Source of the DNA: Dactylosporangium aurantiacum
GTDB taxonomy: Bacteria > Actinomycetota > Actinomycetes > Mycobacteriales > Micromonosporaceae
Direction: 5' to 3'
Length of the DNA stretch: 64,000 nucleotides
Assembly: GCF_000716715.1 (NCBI RefSeq)
Contig: NZ_JNYJ01000010.1
Location: 1-64,000, forward strand
The translations under genes and the position numbers were made by a program. Numbering within the stretch: position 1 is the first letter of the stretch; each line of letters starts with the position of its first letter. Shown one piece after another: positions 43,159-52,017 of the stretch. A model generated the notes under the pieces. It was given only the letters and a program-made list of their open reading frames with translations, searched no databases and was not told the origin of the DNA.

Positions 43159-45096
43159 TCAGCGCCGCCGCGGCGTGATCGGGGGGAGCGAGGGCGTGGC
43201 GGCGGCCCCGCCGCCGGCCGCGGCGCCGGACGGGACCAGCCGGGCCAGGCCGGCCACGGTCGGGTCGCTCACCAGGTCGTTCATCTCGATCCGGGCGCCG
43301 AGGTCCTGCTCGATGTGGCCCTGCAACCGGGCCAGCAGCAGCGAGTCGCCGCCGAGCTCCAGGAAGTGGTCGTCGGCGCCGACCCGGTCGACGTGCAGCA
43401 GGTCGGCGAAGAGCGCGGCCAGCCGCGTCTCCGCGCCGGGGGCAGGCGCCCGCCAGGCCCGCGCCGGCCGGCCCCGGGCCCAGTCCGCCGGGGGCAGCCG
43501 GCGCCGGTCGATCTTGTTCGAGGTGTTCAGGGGCAGCTCGTCCAGCTGCACGTACGCGACCGGGACCATCCAGTCCGGCAGCCGCTCGATGGCGTAGTTG
43601 CGCAGCTCCAGCGGCGCCACGTCGCGCTCGCCGACGAAACACGCGACGAGCCGGCGCTGGTCGCCGTCCATGGTCGGCACCACCGCGACCTGGCGGACGT
43701 CGGGGTGCCGGCCGAGCACCCAGTCGACGTCGCCGAGCTCGACGCGGTGGCCGCGGATCTTCACGATGTCGTCGATGCGGCCGTGGTGCTCCAGGATGCC
43801 GTCGGGGCGGAACCGCCCGGCGTCGCCGGAACGGTAGATACGGCTGCCGGGCGTGCCGAACGGGTTGGGCCGGAACCGGTCCGCGGTCTGCGCCGGGTCG
43901 CCGAGATAGCCCAGGCTCAGGCAGTCCGAGTCGATCCACACCTCGCCGATGCCGTCGCCGACCGGGGTCAGCCCGTCCTCCTCCAGCAGGTGGACGGTGA
44001 CGCCGTCGATCGGGCGGCCCACCGGCGGCGCGGAATCCCGGTCGGCCGCGGTGGCCGTCGACGGGGTGCACCGCAGCGGCCACGGATGGACCGAGTTGGC
44101 GATCTGGAAGGCCTCGAGGCTGCCGTACGACACCGCGACCTCGAACGGCAGGCCCGCCGGACCCCACCGGTTGAGCCGGTCCCCGCCCAGCGTGAGCAGC
44201 CGCAGGTCGCAGTTCTCCGGCCAGGGCAGGTGCTGCAGCACCTCGCCGACGGGAGTGATCACGAAGCTCAGCGTGATGCGCTCCCGCAGCAGCCAGTCGC
44301 GCAGCGCCGGCGGGGAGGCGATCACGTCGTGCTCGCCGATCACGATCTGCGCGCCCTGCCAGAGCAGCCCGCCGACCTCGTGGATGGCGATCCCGGCGCC
44401 GGCCGCGCCGAGCCAGGAGCCGCGGTCGGCGGCGGTGGTGCCGTTGATGGTGGCGCTGCGCGCGGCGCTGAGCGCCAGCCACGAGTGCTGGGCGAGCACG
44501 ATCTTCGCCGCGCCGGTGGAGCCCGAGGTGAACATCGCGTAGGCGAGCTCGTCGCGCCGCGCCGCCGGCGCGGGGTCCGGCAGGTGCTCCCGCGCCGGCA
44601 CGCCGGCGTCGATCGCCACCACCGGCAGCCCGCCGGGGACCGGTGGCGTCGGGTTGCCGCCGCCCGGGCAGGGCGCCACGGGCACCCCGACCGGGACGGG
44701 CGGCACCTCCGCCGGGTTCGGGCAGTGGGCGGCGGCCACCACGGCGGTGGGGCGGCCCGCCGCGATGGCCCGGTTGAAGCGCTCGACCGGCACCGACGGG
44801 TCCAGCGGCATGCAGACGCCGCCGGCCTTGAGGCAGCCGAGCATGCCGACCACCCACTCGATCGAGCGGCCCAGGTACATGGCGACCATGTCACCGCGCC
44901 GTACACCCAGGACCGACAGCTCGTGGGCGAGCTGGTTGGCCTGCTGGTTGAGCTCCCCGTACGTCAGCTCGCGCGCGCCGTGCCGGACGGCCGGCGACCG
45001 CGGTGCGGTGCGGGCGAACTCCTCGATCCTGGAGACCAGGGTCGCCGCACCGGTGCCGCGCTCCCGCACGACCGGGGTGTCCTGCTGGGTGATCAT
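43159..45096 (-). CDS. Free-standing NRPS adenylation-carrier (A-T) protein with unusual active site
   Basis: A 645-aa didomain. The A domain (15-540) has FTSGSTGAAKIV, YRSGDAGRF and NTSNKIDRR; the carrier has LGGDSL (Ser585). The A4 region reads AGIAIHEVGG, so the Asp that normally binds the alpha-amino group (Asp235 in GrsA numbering) is Gly, and the A5 motif is YGSLEA instead of YGPTE. It therefore probably activates an acid without a free alpha-amino group or is a specialised branch. GGGAGGT precedes ATG 45096. Lies between an MFS exporter and a P450, so the carrier-bound unit is likely the P450 substrate. Confidence 0.88.
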   Translation of the reverse strand: MITQQDTPVVRERGTGAATLVSRIEEFARTAPRSPAVRHGARELTYGELNQQANQLAHELSVLGVRRGDMVAMYLGRSIEWVVGMLGCLKAGGVCMPLDPSVPVERFNRAIAAGRPTAVVAAAHCPNPAEVPPVPVGVPVAPCPGGGNPTPPVPGGLPVVAIDAGVPAREHLPDPAPAARRDELAYAMFTSGSTGAAKIVLAQHSWLALSAARSATINGTTAADRGSWLGAAGAGIAIHEVGGLLWQGAQIVIGEHDVIASPPALRDWLLRERITLSFVITPVGEVLQHLPWPENCDLRLLTLGGDRLNRWGPAGLPFEVAVSYGSLEAFQIANSVHPWPLRCTPSTATAADRDSAPPVGRPIDGVTVHLLEEDGLTPVGDGIGEVWIDSDCLSLGYLGDPAQTADRFRPNPFGTPGSRIYRSGDAGRFRPDGILEHHGRIDDIVKIRGHRVELGDVDWVLGRHPDVRQVAVVPTMDGDQRRLVACFVGERDVAPLELRNYAIERLPDWMVPVAYVQLDELPLNTSNKIDRRRLPPADWARGRPARAWRAPAPGAETRLAALFADLLHVDRVGADDHFLELGGDSLLLARLQGHIEQDLGARIEMNDLVSDPTVAGLARLVPSGAAAGGGAAATPSLPPITPRRR

Positions 45097-45113
45097 GTCT
45101 ACCTCCCTGGTGA

Positions 45114-46511
45114 CTACGCGGCCGGGACGACCACTCGCTCCTGCTCCGGGACGTCGTCGACGAGCTTGTGCACCCGGCCCGCGAGGACCCAGAGCACCGC
45201 GACCACGGCGAGGCCGGCGGCCAGGTAGAAGGCGGTGACGTTGGTGAACGCCACGGCGATCGCGCTGCCCAGCAGCGGACCGGCGGCGTTCGCGCCCCAG
45301 ACGAACGGCAGGGCGACGCCGCCGACGCGGCCCATCGCCTGCGGCGGCGTGGCCTTCTGGATCAGCGTCATCACCCCGACGTTGCCGACCGGCGTGGTGA
45401 ACGACGAGATGCCCTGCGAGATGATCAGGATCGTCACGGCGGTCGCGGTGTTGCCGAACTGCGCGAAGGGCAGCAGCAGGAACGCCGCCACCAGCATCGA
45501 GTGGGTCAGCAGCAGCGTGCGGCCCATGCCGAGGCGCTCGTTGATCCGGCGGGACAGGATCGCGCCGAGGATGACCGGCGTGCCGCCGATGCCGAGCACC
45601 AGCCCGATCTGCGCGGCGCTGAGGTCCAGGTCCTGGTAGCCGAACACGATGATCATCGCGAGCACCATGGACACGGCCGTGTTGCCGAACGTGGCCATCA
45701 GCGTCAGATAGCGCAGCAGCCGGTTGCCGAAGGTCATTGACACCCCGCCGCGCAGGTCGGCGAGGGTGGCCTTCACGCCGCCCGGGCGGGGCTGCGGGGC
45801 CGGCTCGCGGAACTTCACGAGCATCAGCGACAGCCCGGCGAGCAGGTAGGTGACGGCGTCGACGGTGATCGCCCGCGCGGCGCCGAGCGCGCCGACCAGG
45901 GCACCACCGGCGCTGCGGCCGAAGATCAGCGCGACGGAGCGGCTCAGCTGGGTCTTGGCGTTGCCGTCGACGAGGTCCTCCCGCGGCAGCAGCTGCGGCA
46001 GGTACGCCTGGTAGGCCAGCTGGAACACGACGTCGAAGACGCCCTTGAGCACCGCCGCCACGTACAGGTGCCCGATCGTCAGCCCGTCGAGGGCCCACAG
46101 CAGCGGCAGCGAGCCGAGGATCACGAACCGGGCGAGGTTGGCGACCTGCATCATCGTGCGCCGGTTCAACCGGTCGGTGAGCACCCCCATCACCGGGGCG
46201 AGCAGCACGAACGGGATCCACTGCAGCGCGATCAGCAGACCGACGCCGAGCGCGCCCTCCCCGAACACGATGACGGCGAGGGACGGCAGCGCGATGACGC
46301 TGATCTCGCTGCCCAGCAGGCTGATCGACTCACCGCCCCAGACGAGGGCGAAGTCGCGGTTGCGCAGCACCGACGGGCGGCGCCCGCCGCCGTCACCACC
46401 GGCGGTGGGGGTCGCGGTGCCGGACGGACCCGGTGGCGTCTTGGGCGAGACCGCGTCGGGACGCCCGGGCCCGGTGGTTACTGTCCTGTTTTGCGAGTTT
46501 GTTGAGGTCAT
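45114..46511 (-). CDS. MFS exporter
   Basis: A 465-aa major facilitator of the MFS_3 type (RNRDFALVWGGESISLLGSE start, typical of drug exporters near NRPS clusters). About 12 hydrophobic segments; motif A GVLTDRLNRRTMM. An unstructured N-terminus of about 45 residues precedes TM1. ATG 46511 with GAGGAG upstream. It heads a five-gene operon and presumably exports the peptide product, contributing to self-protection. Its promoter contains a 13-bp inverted repeat likely bound by a repressor. Confidence 0.88.
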   Translation of the reverse strand: MTSTNSQNRTVTTGPGRPDAVSPKTPPGPSGTATPTAGGDGGGRRPSVLRNRDFALVWGGESISLLGSEISVIALPSLAVIVFGEGALGVGLLIALQWIPFVLLAPVMGVLTDRLNRRTMMQVANLARFVILGSLPLLWALDGLTIGHLYVAAVLKGVFDVVFQLAYQAYLPQLLPREDLVDGNAKTQLSRSVALIFGRSAGGALVGALGAARAITVDAVTYLLAGLSLMLVKFREPAPQPRPGGVKATLADLRGGVSMTFGNRLLRYLTLMATFGNTAVSMVLAMIIVFGYQDLDLSAAQIGLVLGIGGTPVILGAILSRRINERLGMGRTLLLTHSMLVAAFLLLPFAQFGNTATAVTILIISQGISSFTTPVGNVGVMTLIQKATPPQAMGRVGGVALPFVWGANAAGPLLGSAIAVAFTNVTAFYLAAGLAVVAVLWVLAGRVHKLVDDVPEQERVVVPAA

Positions 46512-46551
46512 GCCCCATGGCTCCTCTGCAGGAATTCGTGCGGGACGCTGG

Positions 46552-46606
46552 TATCCCGGTGTGGTGTATGCGGTTGTCAACATCGAGTCTTTGCGCACAC
46601 ACCACA
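46552..46606. promoter_or_regulatory. Divergent promoter with a 13-bp inverted repeat operator
   Basis: Arms TGTGGTGTATGCG (46560-46572) and CGCACACACCACA (46594-46606) match in 12 of 13 pairs. On the minus strand TTGACA (46580-46575) and GGGATA (46557-46552) 17 bp apart form the MFS operon promoter, and the left arm lies between them. The spacing suits a transporter-type repressor. Confidence 0.55.
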
Positions 46607-46721
46607 TTTGCCGACGGCCTCACCGTACAACTGGTCTGCAGACAGCGCATCTCCTGACCGGGAAAGCCACCCGAACCGGTCACTCCTGCGCATCTGGCTC
46701 ACAGTGAGTTATCGTATCTCC

Positions 46722-49700
46722 ATGAGAGACTACGAAGACTTCATGCCTCTCGCGGCCATCCAGGAGCACTTCTGGTCCTCGGACGGCTCGGCGGCGGAGC
46801 AGGCGCCGCTGACCGAGTGCGTGGCCCTGGCCGTGCCCGGCCGGCTGGACCCGGCGGCCCTGCGAACCGCGGTCCGGGCGCTGCTGTCCCGCCACGAGAT
46901 CCTGCGCAGCGCCGTGCGGCTGCGCGACGGCGAGCCCGGCCAGGTCGTGCTGCCGGTCCCGGACCCGTTGCCGGTGACCGAGATCGACCTGCCGCACCGC
47001 GCCGCGGCCGCCGACGCCGATGAGGACCGCGACCGGGAGCTGACCCGGTTCGCCGGCACGGGCATCGACCCCGCGGCCGGCTGCGGCATCGCGTTCCTGC
47101 TGCTGCACGGCGGCGGCCCGGACCGCGAGGACGTCCTCGCCGTGGCGGTGCACCACATCATCGCCGACGCCACCACCGTGAAGCTGCTGCTGGCGCAGCT
47201 CGCCGCGGACTACGCCGCCGCCCTGGCCGGGCAGGCGTCGCCGGTGCCCGAGCCGGAGCTGCAGTACGGCGACTTCGTGCAGTGGGAGCGCGACGCGCTG
47301 CTGCCCGCCTCGCAGGAGACCGACACCGCATGGTGGCGCGAGACCCTGCACGCCGCGCCGACCAGCCTGGACGTGCGCCCCGACCGGCCGCGCCGGCGGA
47401 TCCGGCGTGGGGTCGGCGGCCGCGTCGAGTTCGTCCTGCCCGGCGTCGACGGCGCCGTCCTGCGCCGCACCGCACGCGAGCTGCCGTGCTCGCCGTACGC
47501 GCTGTGCCTGGCCGGCTGGGCGGCCACGATCGCCCGCTCCACGGGGCGCGACGACCTGATCCTCGGCGTGCTGGCCGCGAATCGCGGCGTGCCGCAGCTG
47601 GAGTCGCTGATCGGGCAGGTCTCCAACACCGTGCCGCTGCGCCTGGACCTCACCGGCGCGCCGGACCTGCCCGAGCTGGCGGCCCGCTGCTCGGCGCGGG
47701 TCGCCTCGGCCATCGAGCACGTCCGGCTGCCCTTCACCCGGATCGTGCAGGCCGTGTCGGCGCCGCGCCCGACCGACCGGACCCCGCTCATCCAGCACCT
47801 GTTCCTGCCCCGCGTCGACGCCGTCGGCGAGCTGCGCCTCGGCGGGCACCCGGTCCGGGTGCTGGACGTCGAGCGCGGCCGTGGCCGCTTCGACACCGTC
47901 GTCGAGGTCGAGTTCTCCGGCGAGCAGGTCCGGCTGTGGCTGGAGTACGACGGTGACCTCTACACGCCCGAGGGCGTCGACGCGCTCGTCGAGGACTACG
48001 CCGGGGTGCTGCGGCAGTGGCTGGCCCGGCCCGCGCTGCGCCTGACCGAGCTGCGGCTGCGCGAGCCGGACCCGGCGCCCGCCGGTGAGGACACCGAGCA
48101 GGAGACGGTGCCCGTCACGCTGCCGGACGGCACGCCGGTGACGCTGCGGCTGGACCGCTCCCGCGGCGAAGGCTACTGGCCGGTGCTGGCGGGCCTGGAG
48201 GGCGCGCCCGCCGGGCAGCTACGGCCGGCGCCCGGACTGTCGGCGCACCAGCCGGCCCCGCTGCTGCTGGCCGGGGCGCCGACCGGGCTCACCGCCCGGC
48301 GCGACCCGCGGGGCCGCCTGGAGATCGTGGAAGGGCTGCCCGCCGCGGCGGCCGACACCGCCGCGCCCGCGCCCGGCACCGGCGGGCCCGACCGGCTCCT
48401 CGCGCTGATCATCGAGATCTGGGCGCAGGCCCTGGAGCATCCCGGGCTCGCCCCGGACGACGACTTCTTCGCCTGCGGCGGGCACTCGCTGCTGGCCACC
48501 CGGCTCGTCGCGGACATCCAGGAGGCGCTCGGGGTGCGGGTGAGGGTGCGGACCCTGTTCGAGAACCCGACCCCGGCCGAGCTGACCGCGAACCTGCGCG
48601 CCGCCAACCCGGAGCTGGACGCCATGCTGGAGCTGGTCGCCGAGCTGCCCGACGACGCCGGGGCGGCGGGCACCGCCGACGGCCACGGCGACGCCGACGG
48701 TCCGCACGTGGCCGGATCCGACGTCGCGGTGGACGTGCCGTTGCTGTCCGGCCAGCGCCAGCTGTGGCTGGCCGAGCAGGCCGACCCGGGCTCGCTCACC
48801 CACACCATCCCGCTGGTGCTGGACCTCACCGGGCCGCTGCGCACGGACGCGTTCGCCGCCGCGGTCAACGACGTCGTCGCGCACCAGCCCGGGCTGCGCG
48901 GCACGTTCGTGGAGGTGGACGGGCAGCCGGTGCAGCGGATCCAGCCGTACACCGGCATCGACGTGCCCGTGTGCGACCTCAGCGGGCTCGACGAGGCCGC
49001 GCGGGAGGCCGAGCTGCGGATCCTGGAGCAGGACATCGCCTACACCGGCTTCGACATCACCCGCGGACCTCTGCTGCGGGCCCGCGTCGTGCGCCTCGAC
49101 CCGGGGCGGCACCAGGCGCAGCTGCTGCTGCACCACCTGGTCACCGACGAGGTGTCGATGACGCTGCTGATGCGGGAGCTGGCCGTCGCGTACGAGGCCA
49201 GGGCGGCCGGGCGCGAACCGGCGCTGCCCCGCCACGAGGTCGACTTCGCCACCCTGGCGCGGGCCGAGCAGCGCATGCTGGACGGCCCGGAGGGCGACCG
49301 GCTGCGCCGGTTCTGGGCCCGCGAGCTGGCCGGCGCGCCGGCGCTGCGGCTGCGGACCGACCATCCGCGCGGCGACCGGGCGAGGTTCCGCGGCGAGTTC
49401 CTGGAGCGCCCCGTCTCCGCCGGGGCGGCCGGCACGCTGCGCGAGCTGGCCGCCGCCGGGCGCACGACGCCGTTCACGGTGTTCTGCGCCGCAGTCTCGG
49501 TGCTGCTGCATCACCTCAGCGGCCAGGACGACATCGTCATCGGCATCCCCACCGCGAACCGCACGCAGCGCGGCGCCGAGCAGCTGATCGGCTGCTTCCT
49601 CAACGTGGTGCCGATCCGGCTGGACCTGTCCGGCGACCCCCGCTTCGACGAGCTGGTGCAGCGGGTCGGCGCGGCGGTGCTGCGCGCGTACGAGCACCAG

Positions 49701-50078
49701 CAGGCGCCGTTCGCCGACATCGTGCAGACCGTCCAGCCGCGGCGGGTCCCCGGGATGCACCCGATCTACCAGGTCACCTGCGAGCTGCAGCTGGAGTCGT
49801 GGATGCCGGCCGAGTTCGCCGGCCTCGGCTGCGAGTACCGCTTCATCTCCCACGGCACGGCCCGCTACGACATGGCCTTCCACGGGCTGCTGCGCCCCTC
49901 GGGCCTGTCGGCGATGCTGGAGCTGAACACGGACCTGTGGGACCGCGACTGCGGGCACCGGCGCATCGACCAGGTGCTGGAGCTGCTGGCGGCGGCGGGC
50001 GAGGCGCCCGGCACGCCGATCGGTGCGCTAGCCGCACGGCTCGACGGCGCGTCGTTGGCCGCGCCGGGCCGGGTCTGA
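46722..50078 (+). CDS. NRPS protein C-T-C without an adenylation domain
   Basis: A 1118-aa assembly-line protein. First condensation domain (about 5-430): HHIIADA at 144-150, catalytic His145 present. A 100-residue linker follows, then a carrier (FFACGGHSL, Ser589), then a second condensation domain (about 680-1110) with HHLVTDE at 804-810. No A domain is found on either side, so the internal carrier must be charged in trans, and the C-terminal C domain probably joins the chain to a soluble or separately tethered amine. ATG 46722 was chosen because homology begins at MPLAAIQEHFW a few residues later; a longer frame from 46608 crosses the promoter. A terminator follows the stop. Confidence 0.9.
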   Translation: MRDYEDFMPLAAIQEHFWSSDGSAAEQAPLTECVALAVPGRLDPAALRTAVRALLSRHEILRSAVRLRDGEPGQVVLPVPDPLPVTEIDLPHRAAAADADEDRDRELTRFAGTGIDPAAGCGIAFLLLHGGGPDREDVLAVAVHHIIADATTVKLLLAQLAADYAAALAGQASPVPEPELQYGDFVQWERDALLPASQETDTAWWRETLHAAPTSLDVRPDRPRRRIRRGVGGRVEFVLPGVDGAVLRRTARELPCSPYALCLAGWAATIARSTGRDDLILGVLAANRGVPQLESLIGQVSNTVPLRLDLTGAPDLPELAARCSARVASAIEHVRLPFTRIVQAVSAPRPTDRTPLIQHLFLPRVDAVGELRLGGHPVRVLDVERGRGRFDTVVEVEFSGEQVRLWLEYDGDLYTPEGVDALVEDYAGVLRQWLARPALRLTELRLREPDPAPAGEDTEQETVPVTLPDGTPVTLRLDRSRGEGYWPVLAGLEGAPAGQLRPAPGLSAHQPAPLLLAGAPTGLTARRDPRGRLEIVEGLPAAAADTAAPAPGTGGPDRLLALIIEIWAQALEHPGLAPDDDFFACGGHSLLATRLVADIQEALGVRVRVRTLFENPTPAELTANLRAANPELDAMLELVAELPDDAGAAGTADGHGDADGPHVAGSDVAVDVPLLSGQRQLWLAEQADPGSLTHTIPLVLDLTGPLRTDAFAAAVNDVVAHQPGLRGTFVEVDGQPVQRIQPYTGIDVPVCDLSGLDEAAREAELRILEQDIAYTGFDITRGPLLRARVVRLDPGRHQAQLLLHHLVTDEVSMTLLMRELAVAYEARAAGREPALPRHEVDFATLARAEQRMLDGPEGDRLRRFWARELAGAPALRLRTDHPRGDRARFRGEFLERPVSAGAAGTLRELAAAGRTTPFTVFCAAVSVLLHHLSGQDDIVIGIPTANRTQRGAEQLIGCFLNVVPIRLDLSGDPRFDELVQRVGAAVLRAYEHQQAPFADIVQTVQPRRVPGMHPIYQVTCELQLESWMPAEFAGLGCEYRFISHGTARYDMAFHGLLRPSGLSAMLELNTDLWDRDCGHRRIDQVLELLAAAGEAPGTPIGALAARLDGASLAAPGRV

Positions 50079-50148
50079 GCGTCGACGGACCGCGCGACCG
50101 GTGCGGCCGCCACCCGGCGGAACGCCCCCGGTCGCGCGGACTCGACGC
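50079..50148 (+). terminator. Terminator of the C-T-C NRPS gene
   Basis: Perfect 12-bp arms CCGCGCGACCGG (50090-50101) and CCGGTCGCGCGG (50128-50139), with outer pairs GCGTCGA (50079-50085) and TCGACGC (50142-50148). It begins right after the TGA. Confidence 0.85.
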
Positions 50149-50401
50149 ACCGCAGTCACGCTGTGTCATCGTCGCACTGCGGACTTTGCTGCGTCAGCGG
50201 ACGCGTGAGTGGGTAGTTGAGCCAGCAAATCCCCAGGTCGAGTGGGTTGTGGCGGGGCTTGCGTCGCCTTTGAAGTGTCACTGTTCGGGTGACGTTTCCA
50301 AGATTCGACGGGAGTATAGTATTGGCAGAATTGCTGCGCCACCCCACACGCATCTTTTCCCTCGGTTCACCCGAGGAGCGCAACGGAATAAGGCGGTCTC
50401 G
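50149..50401 (+). other. Non-coding stretch with a TATAGT promoter box
   Basis: The rest of the 323-bp gene-free space after the terminator. It is less GC-rich than its surroundings. A TATAGT -10 box (50315-50320) lies 82 bp before the next start; the -35 is weak (GACGTT at 50291). GTCAC / GTGAC half-sites flank TGTTCGG just upstream. No small gene with a ribosome site was seen. Confidence 0.5.
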
Positions 50402-50869
50402 ATGAGTTCCGATCAGGAGTACGCTGAAACGCACTACACGGTCAAGATCGTGGCTGAGAGCCCGGACGGCGACAAGATGCCCGCCACCATCACCGCCAGG
50501 GTCCGGATCAACAAGAACCTCGAGGCGCAGGTCGTCGAGCTGTCGGTGATGGCGCCGGAGGGTGGCGCGCTACCGACCAACGCCGCCCGGTCGATCGACT
50601 TCGACATGCTGGCCCGCTCGCTCAGCAGCGCCGTGGCCGCGACCGTGCTCACCGGTGCCCCGTCGGACGCCGAGGACGCCACGCCCCGCCGGGCCAAGCC
50701 CGAGCGGCCCTACCGGCGCATGCCCGACCCCGAGCTGGTCGCCGCCGAGCTGCGCCGCACCGGCAGCGTGGGCCAGCTGGCCCGGCACTTCGACGTGCCC
50801 CGCTACACCGCCCAGGCCTGGGTCGACCGGCTGCGCCGCAACGGCGTGCTGGAGTTCCTCGACACCTGA
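50402..50869 (+). CDS. Small protein with C-terminal helix-turn-helix
   Basis: A 155-aa protein. The N-terminal 60 residues (HYTVKIVAESPDGDKMPATI...) form a beta-rich domain of unknown fold; a Pro/Arg-rich hinge follows; the C-terminus ELRRTGSVGQLARHFDVPRY and TAQAWVDRLRRNGVL is a helix-turn-helix. I do not recognise a named family; similar small HTH proteins occur widely in actinomycetes as putative regulators. It has its own promoter (TATAGT) and stands between the NRPS region and three housekeeping-like genes, so it may regulate either. Confidence 0.75.
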   Translation: MSSDQEYAETHYTVKIVAESPDGDKMPATITARVRINKNLEAQVVELSVMAPEGGALPTNAARSIDFDMLARSLSSAVAATVLTGAPSDAEDATPRRAKPERPYRRMPDPELVAAELRRTGSVGQLARHFDVPRYTAQAWVDRLRRNGVLEFLDT

Positions 50870-50935
50870 GCCGGCGCCTTCCCCGGACCCGGTCGCGACG
50901 CTGCAGACTCTCGCAGACACTGGGATACTTGACGA

Positions 50936-51334
50936 ATGACGACGGAAACGGTGGAGCAGCGCCTCGGACCTTATGTCGAGCATCTCGGTCTGCAGTTCGG
51001 GCAGGTCGGCCCCGACCGGGTGGTGGCCACCTGGGCGGCCCGCGGCGACCTGCTGCAGCCGCACGGCATCCTGCACGGCGGGGTGCACTGCGCGGTCGTC
51101 GAGTCCGTCGCGAGCGTGGCCGCCGACCGGTGGCTCGGCGACCGGGGCACCGTGGTCGGGGTCAGCAACACCACCGACTTCTACGCCCCGGTGACCGCCG
51201 CGAACGGCCGGCTCACCTCGACGGCGGTGCCGATCCACCGGGGCGCCACCCAGCAGGTCTGGGCGGTGGAGACCCAGGACGCCGCGGGGAACCTGGTCGC
51301 CCGGGGGCAGGTCCGGCTGCAGAACCTGCGCTGA
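50936..51334 (+). CDS. PaaI-family hotdog thioesterase
   Basis: A 132-aa single hotdog-fold acyl-CoA thioesterase. The signature HGGVHCAVVES follows GILHGG, and FYAPVTAANGRLTSTAVPIH covers the C-terminal strand. It hydrolyses small or aromatic acyl-CoA thioesters. It probably lacks a leader: GATACT lies about 12 bases before ATG 50936. Two CAGAC repeats (50904, 50914; 10-bp period) lie in its promoter, resembling repeats in the NRPS cluster promoters. A link to the cluster is therefore possible, but the gene type is common in primary metabolism. Confidence 0.85.
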   Translation: MTTETVEQRLGPYVEHLGLQFGQVGPDRVVATWAARGDLLQPHGILHGGVHCAVVESVASVAADRWLGDRGTVVGVSNTTDFYAPVTAANGRLTSTAVPIHRGATQQVWAVETQDAAGNLVARGQVRLQNLR

Positions 51335-51450
51335 CCCCGCGGGGCCGCCCGGGTGATCACGTTCGGGGGACCGGGCGCCGACCCGATGTGGTGTCCGCCG
51401 CCGCCGGCATACGGTGGCTGCGTCATCCTCATCGACGACGGGAGCCGCGG

Positions 51451-51984
51451 ATGATCTGGCGCGCCGAGGTGGTCGACCAGCTCGACCTCTACTGGGACCA
51501 CCATCTGGCGCCCCGGCTGGCCGGCCTCACCGACGACGAGTACTTCTGGGAGCCGGTGAAGGACTGCTGGTCGCTGCGGACCGCCGCGGACGGCCGGGCG
51601 AGCCTCGACGGGGCGGAGGGGGACCGGGACCCCGACCCGCCGCCGGTGACCACCATCGCGTGGCGCATGACGCACGTGTCGTTCCACGTGCTCGGCATCC
51701 GCACCAGCGCCCACTTCGGCGACGGCTCGCTCACCATGGACACCGCGCGGCTGCCGGTGACCGCGGACGATGCCGTGGCGACCCTGGAGCGGTACTACCG
51801 CGGCTGGCGCGACGCGGTCGCCGCCCTCGACGGCGCCGCCCTCGCCCGGGCGATGGGCGACGTCGAAGGGCCGTGGAGCAAGCGGCCGATGGCGACGCTG
51901 CTGCTGCACGTCAACCGCGAGGTGATGCACCACGGCGCGGAGATCTGCCTGCTGCGCGACCTCTACCGGGCCAAGTTCGGCTGA
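51451..51984 (+). CDS. DinB-family protein
   Basis: A 177-aa four-helix-bundle protein of the DinB/YfiT type. Metal ligands are suggested by THVSFHVLG and HVNREVMHHGAEICLLRDLY (three spaced His). Some members are mycothiol- or bacillithiol-dependent S-transferases. ATG 51451 with GGGAG upstream. It is convergent with the AlkZ-like gene, 33 bp apart. Mycothiol transferase activity could help detoxify an electrophilic product, but this is speculation. Confidence 0.8.
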   Translation: MIWRAEVVDQLDLYWDHHLAPRLAGLTDDEYFWEPVKDCWSLRTAADGRASLDGAEGDRDPDPPPVTTIAWRMTHVSFHVLGIRTSAHFGDGSLTMDTARLPVTADDAVATLERYYRGWRDAVAALDGAALARAMGDVEGPWSKRPMATLLLHVNREVMHHGAEICLLRDLYRAKFG

Positions 51985-52017
51985 GCCCCGGGGCCGGCCC
52001 GCGGCCCGGTCCGCCGG

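Noticed and set aside
50149..50401. A small RNA or tRNA gene in the gap after the C-T-C gene
   Set aside because: No cloverleaf or terminator-bounded transcript could be recognised; only a -10 box and short symmetric half-sites are seen.
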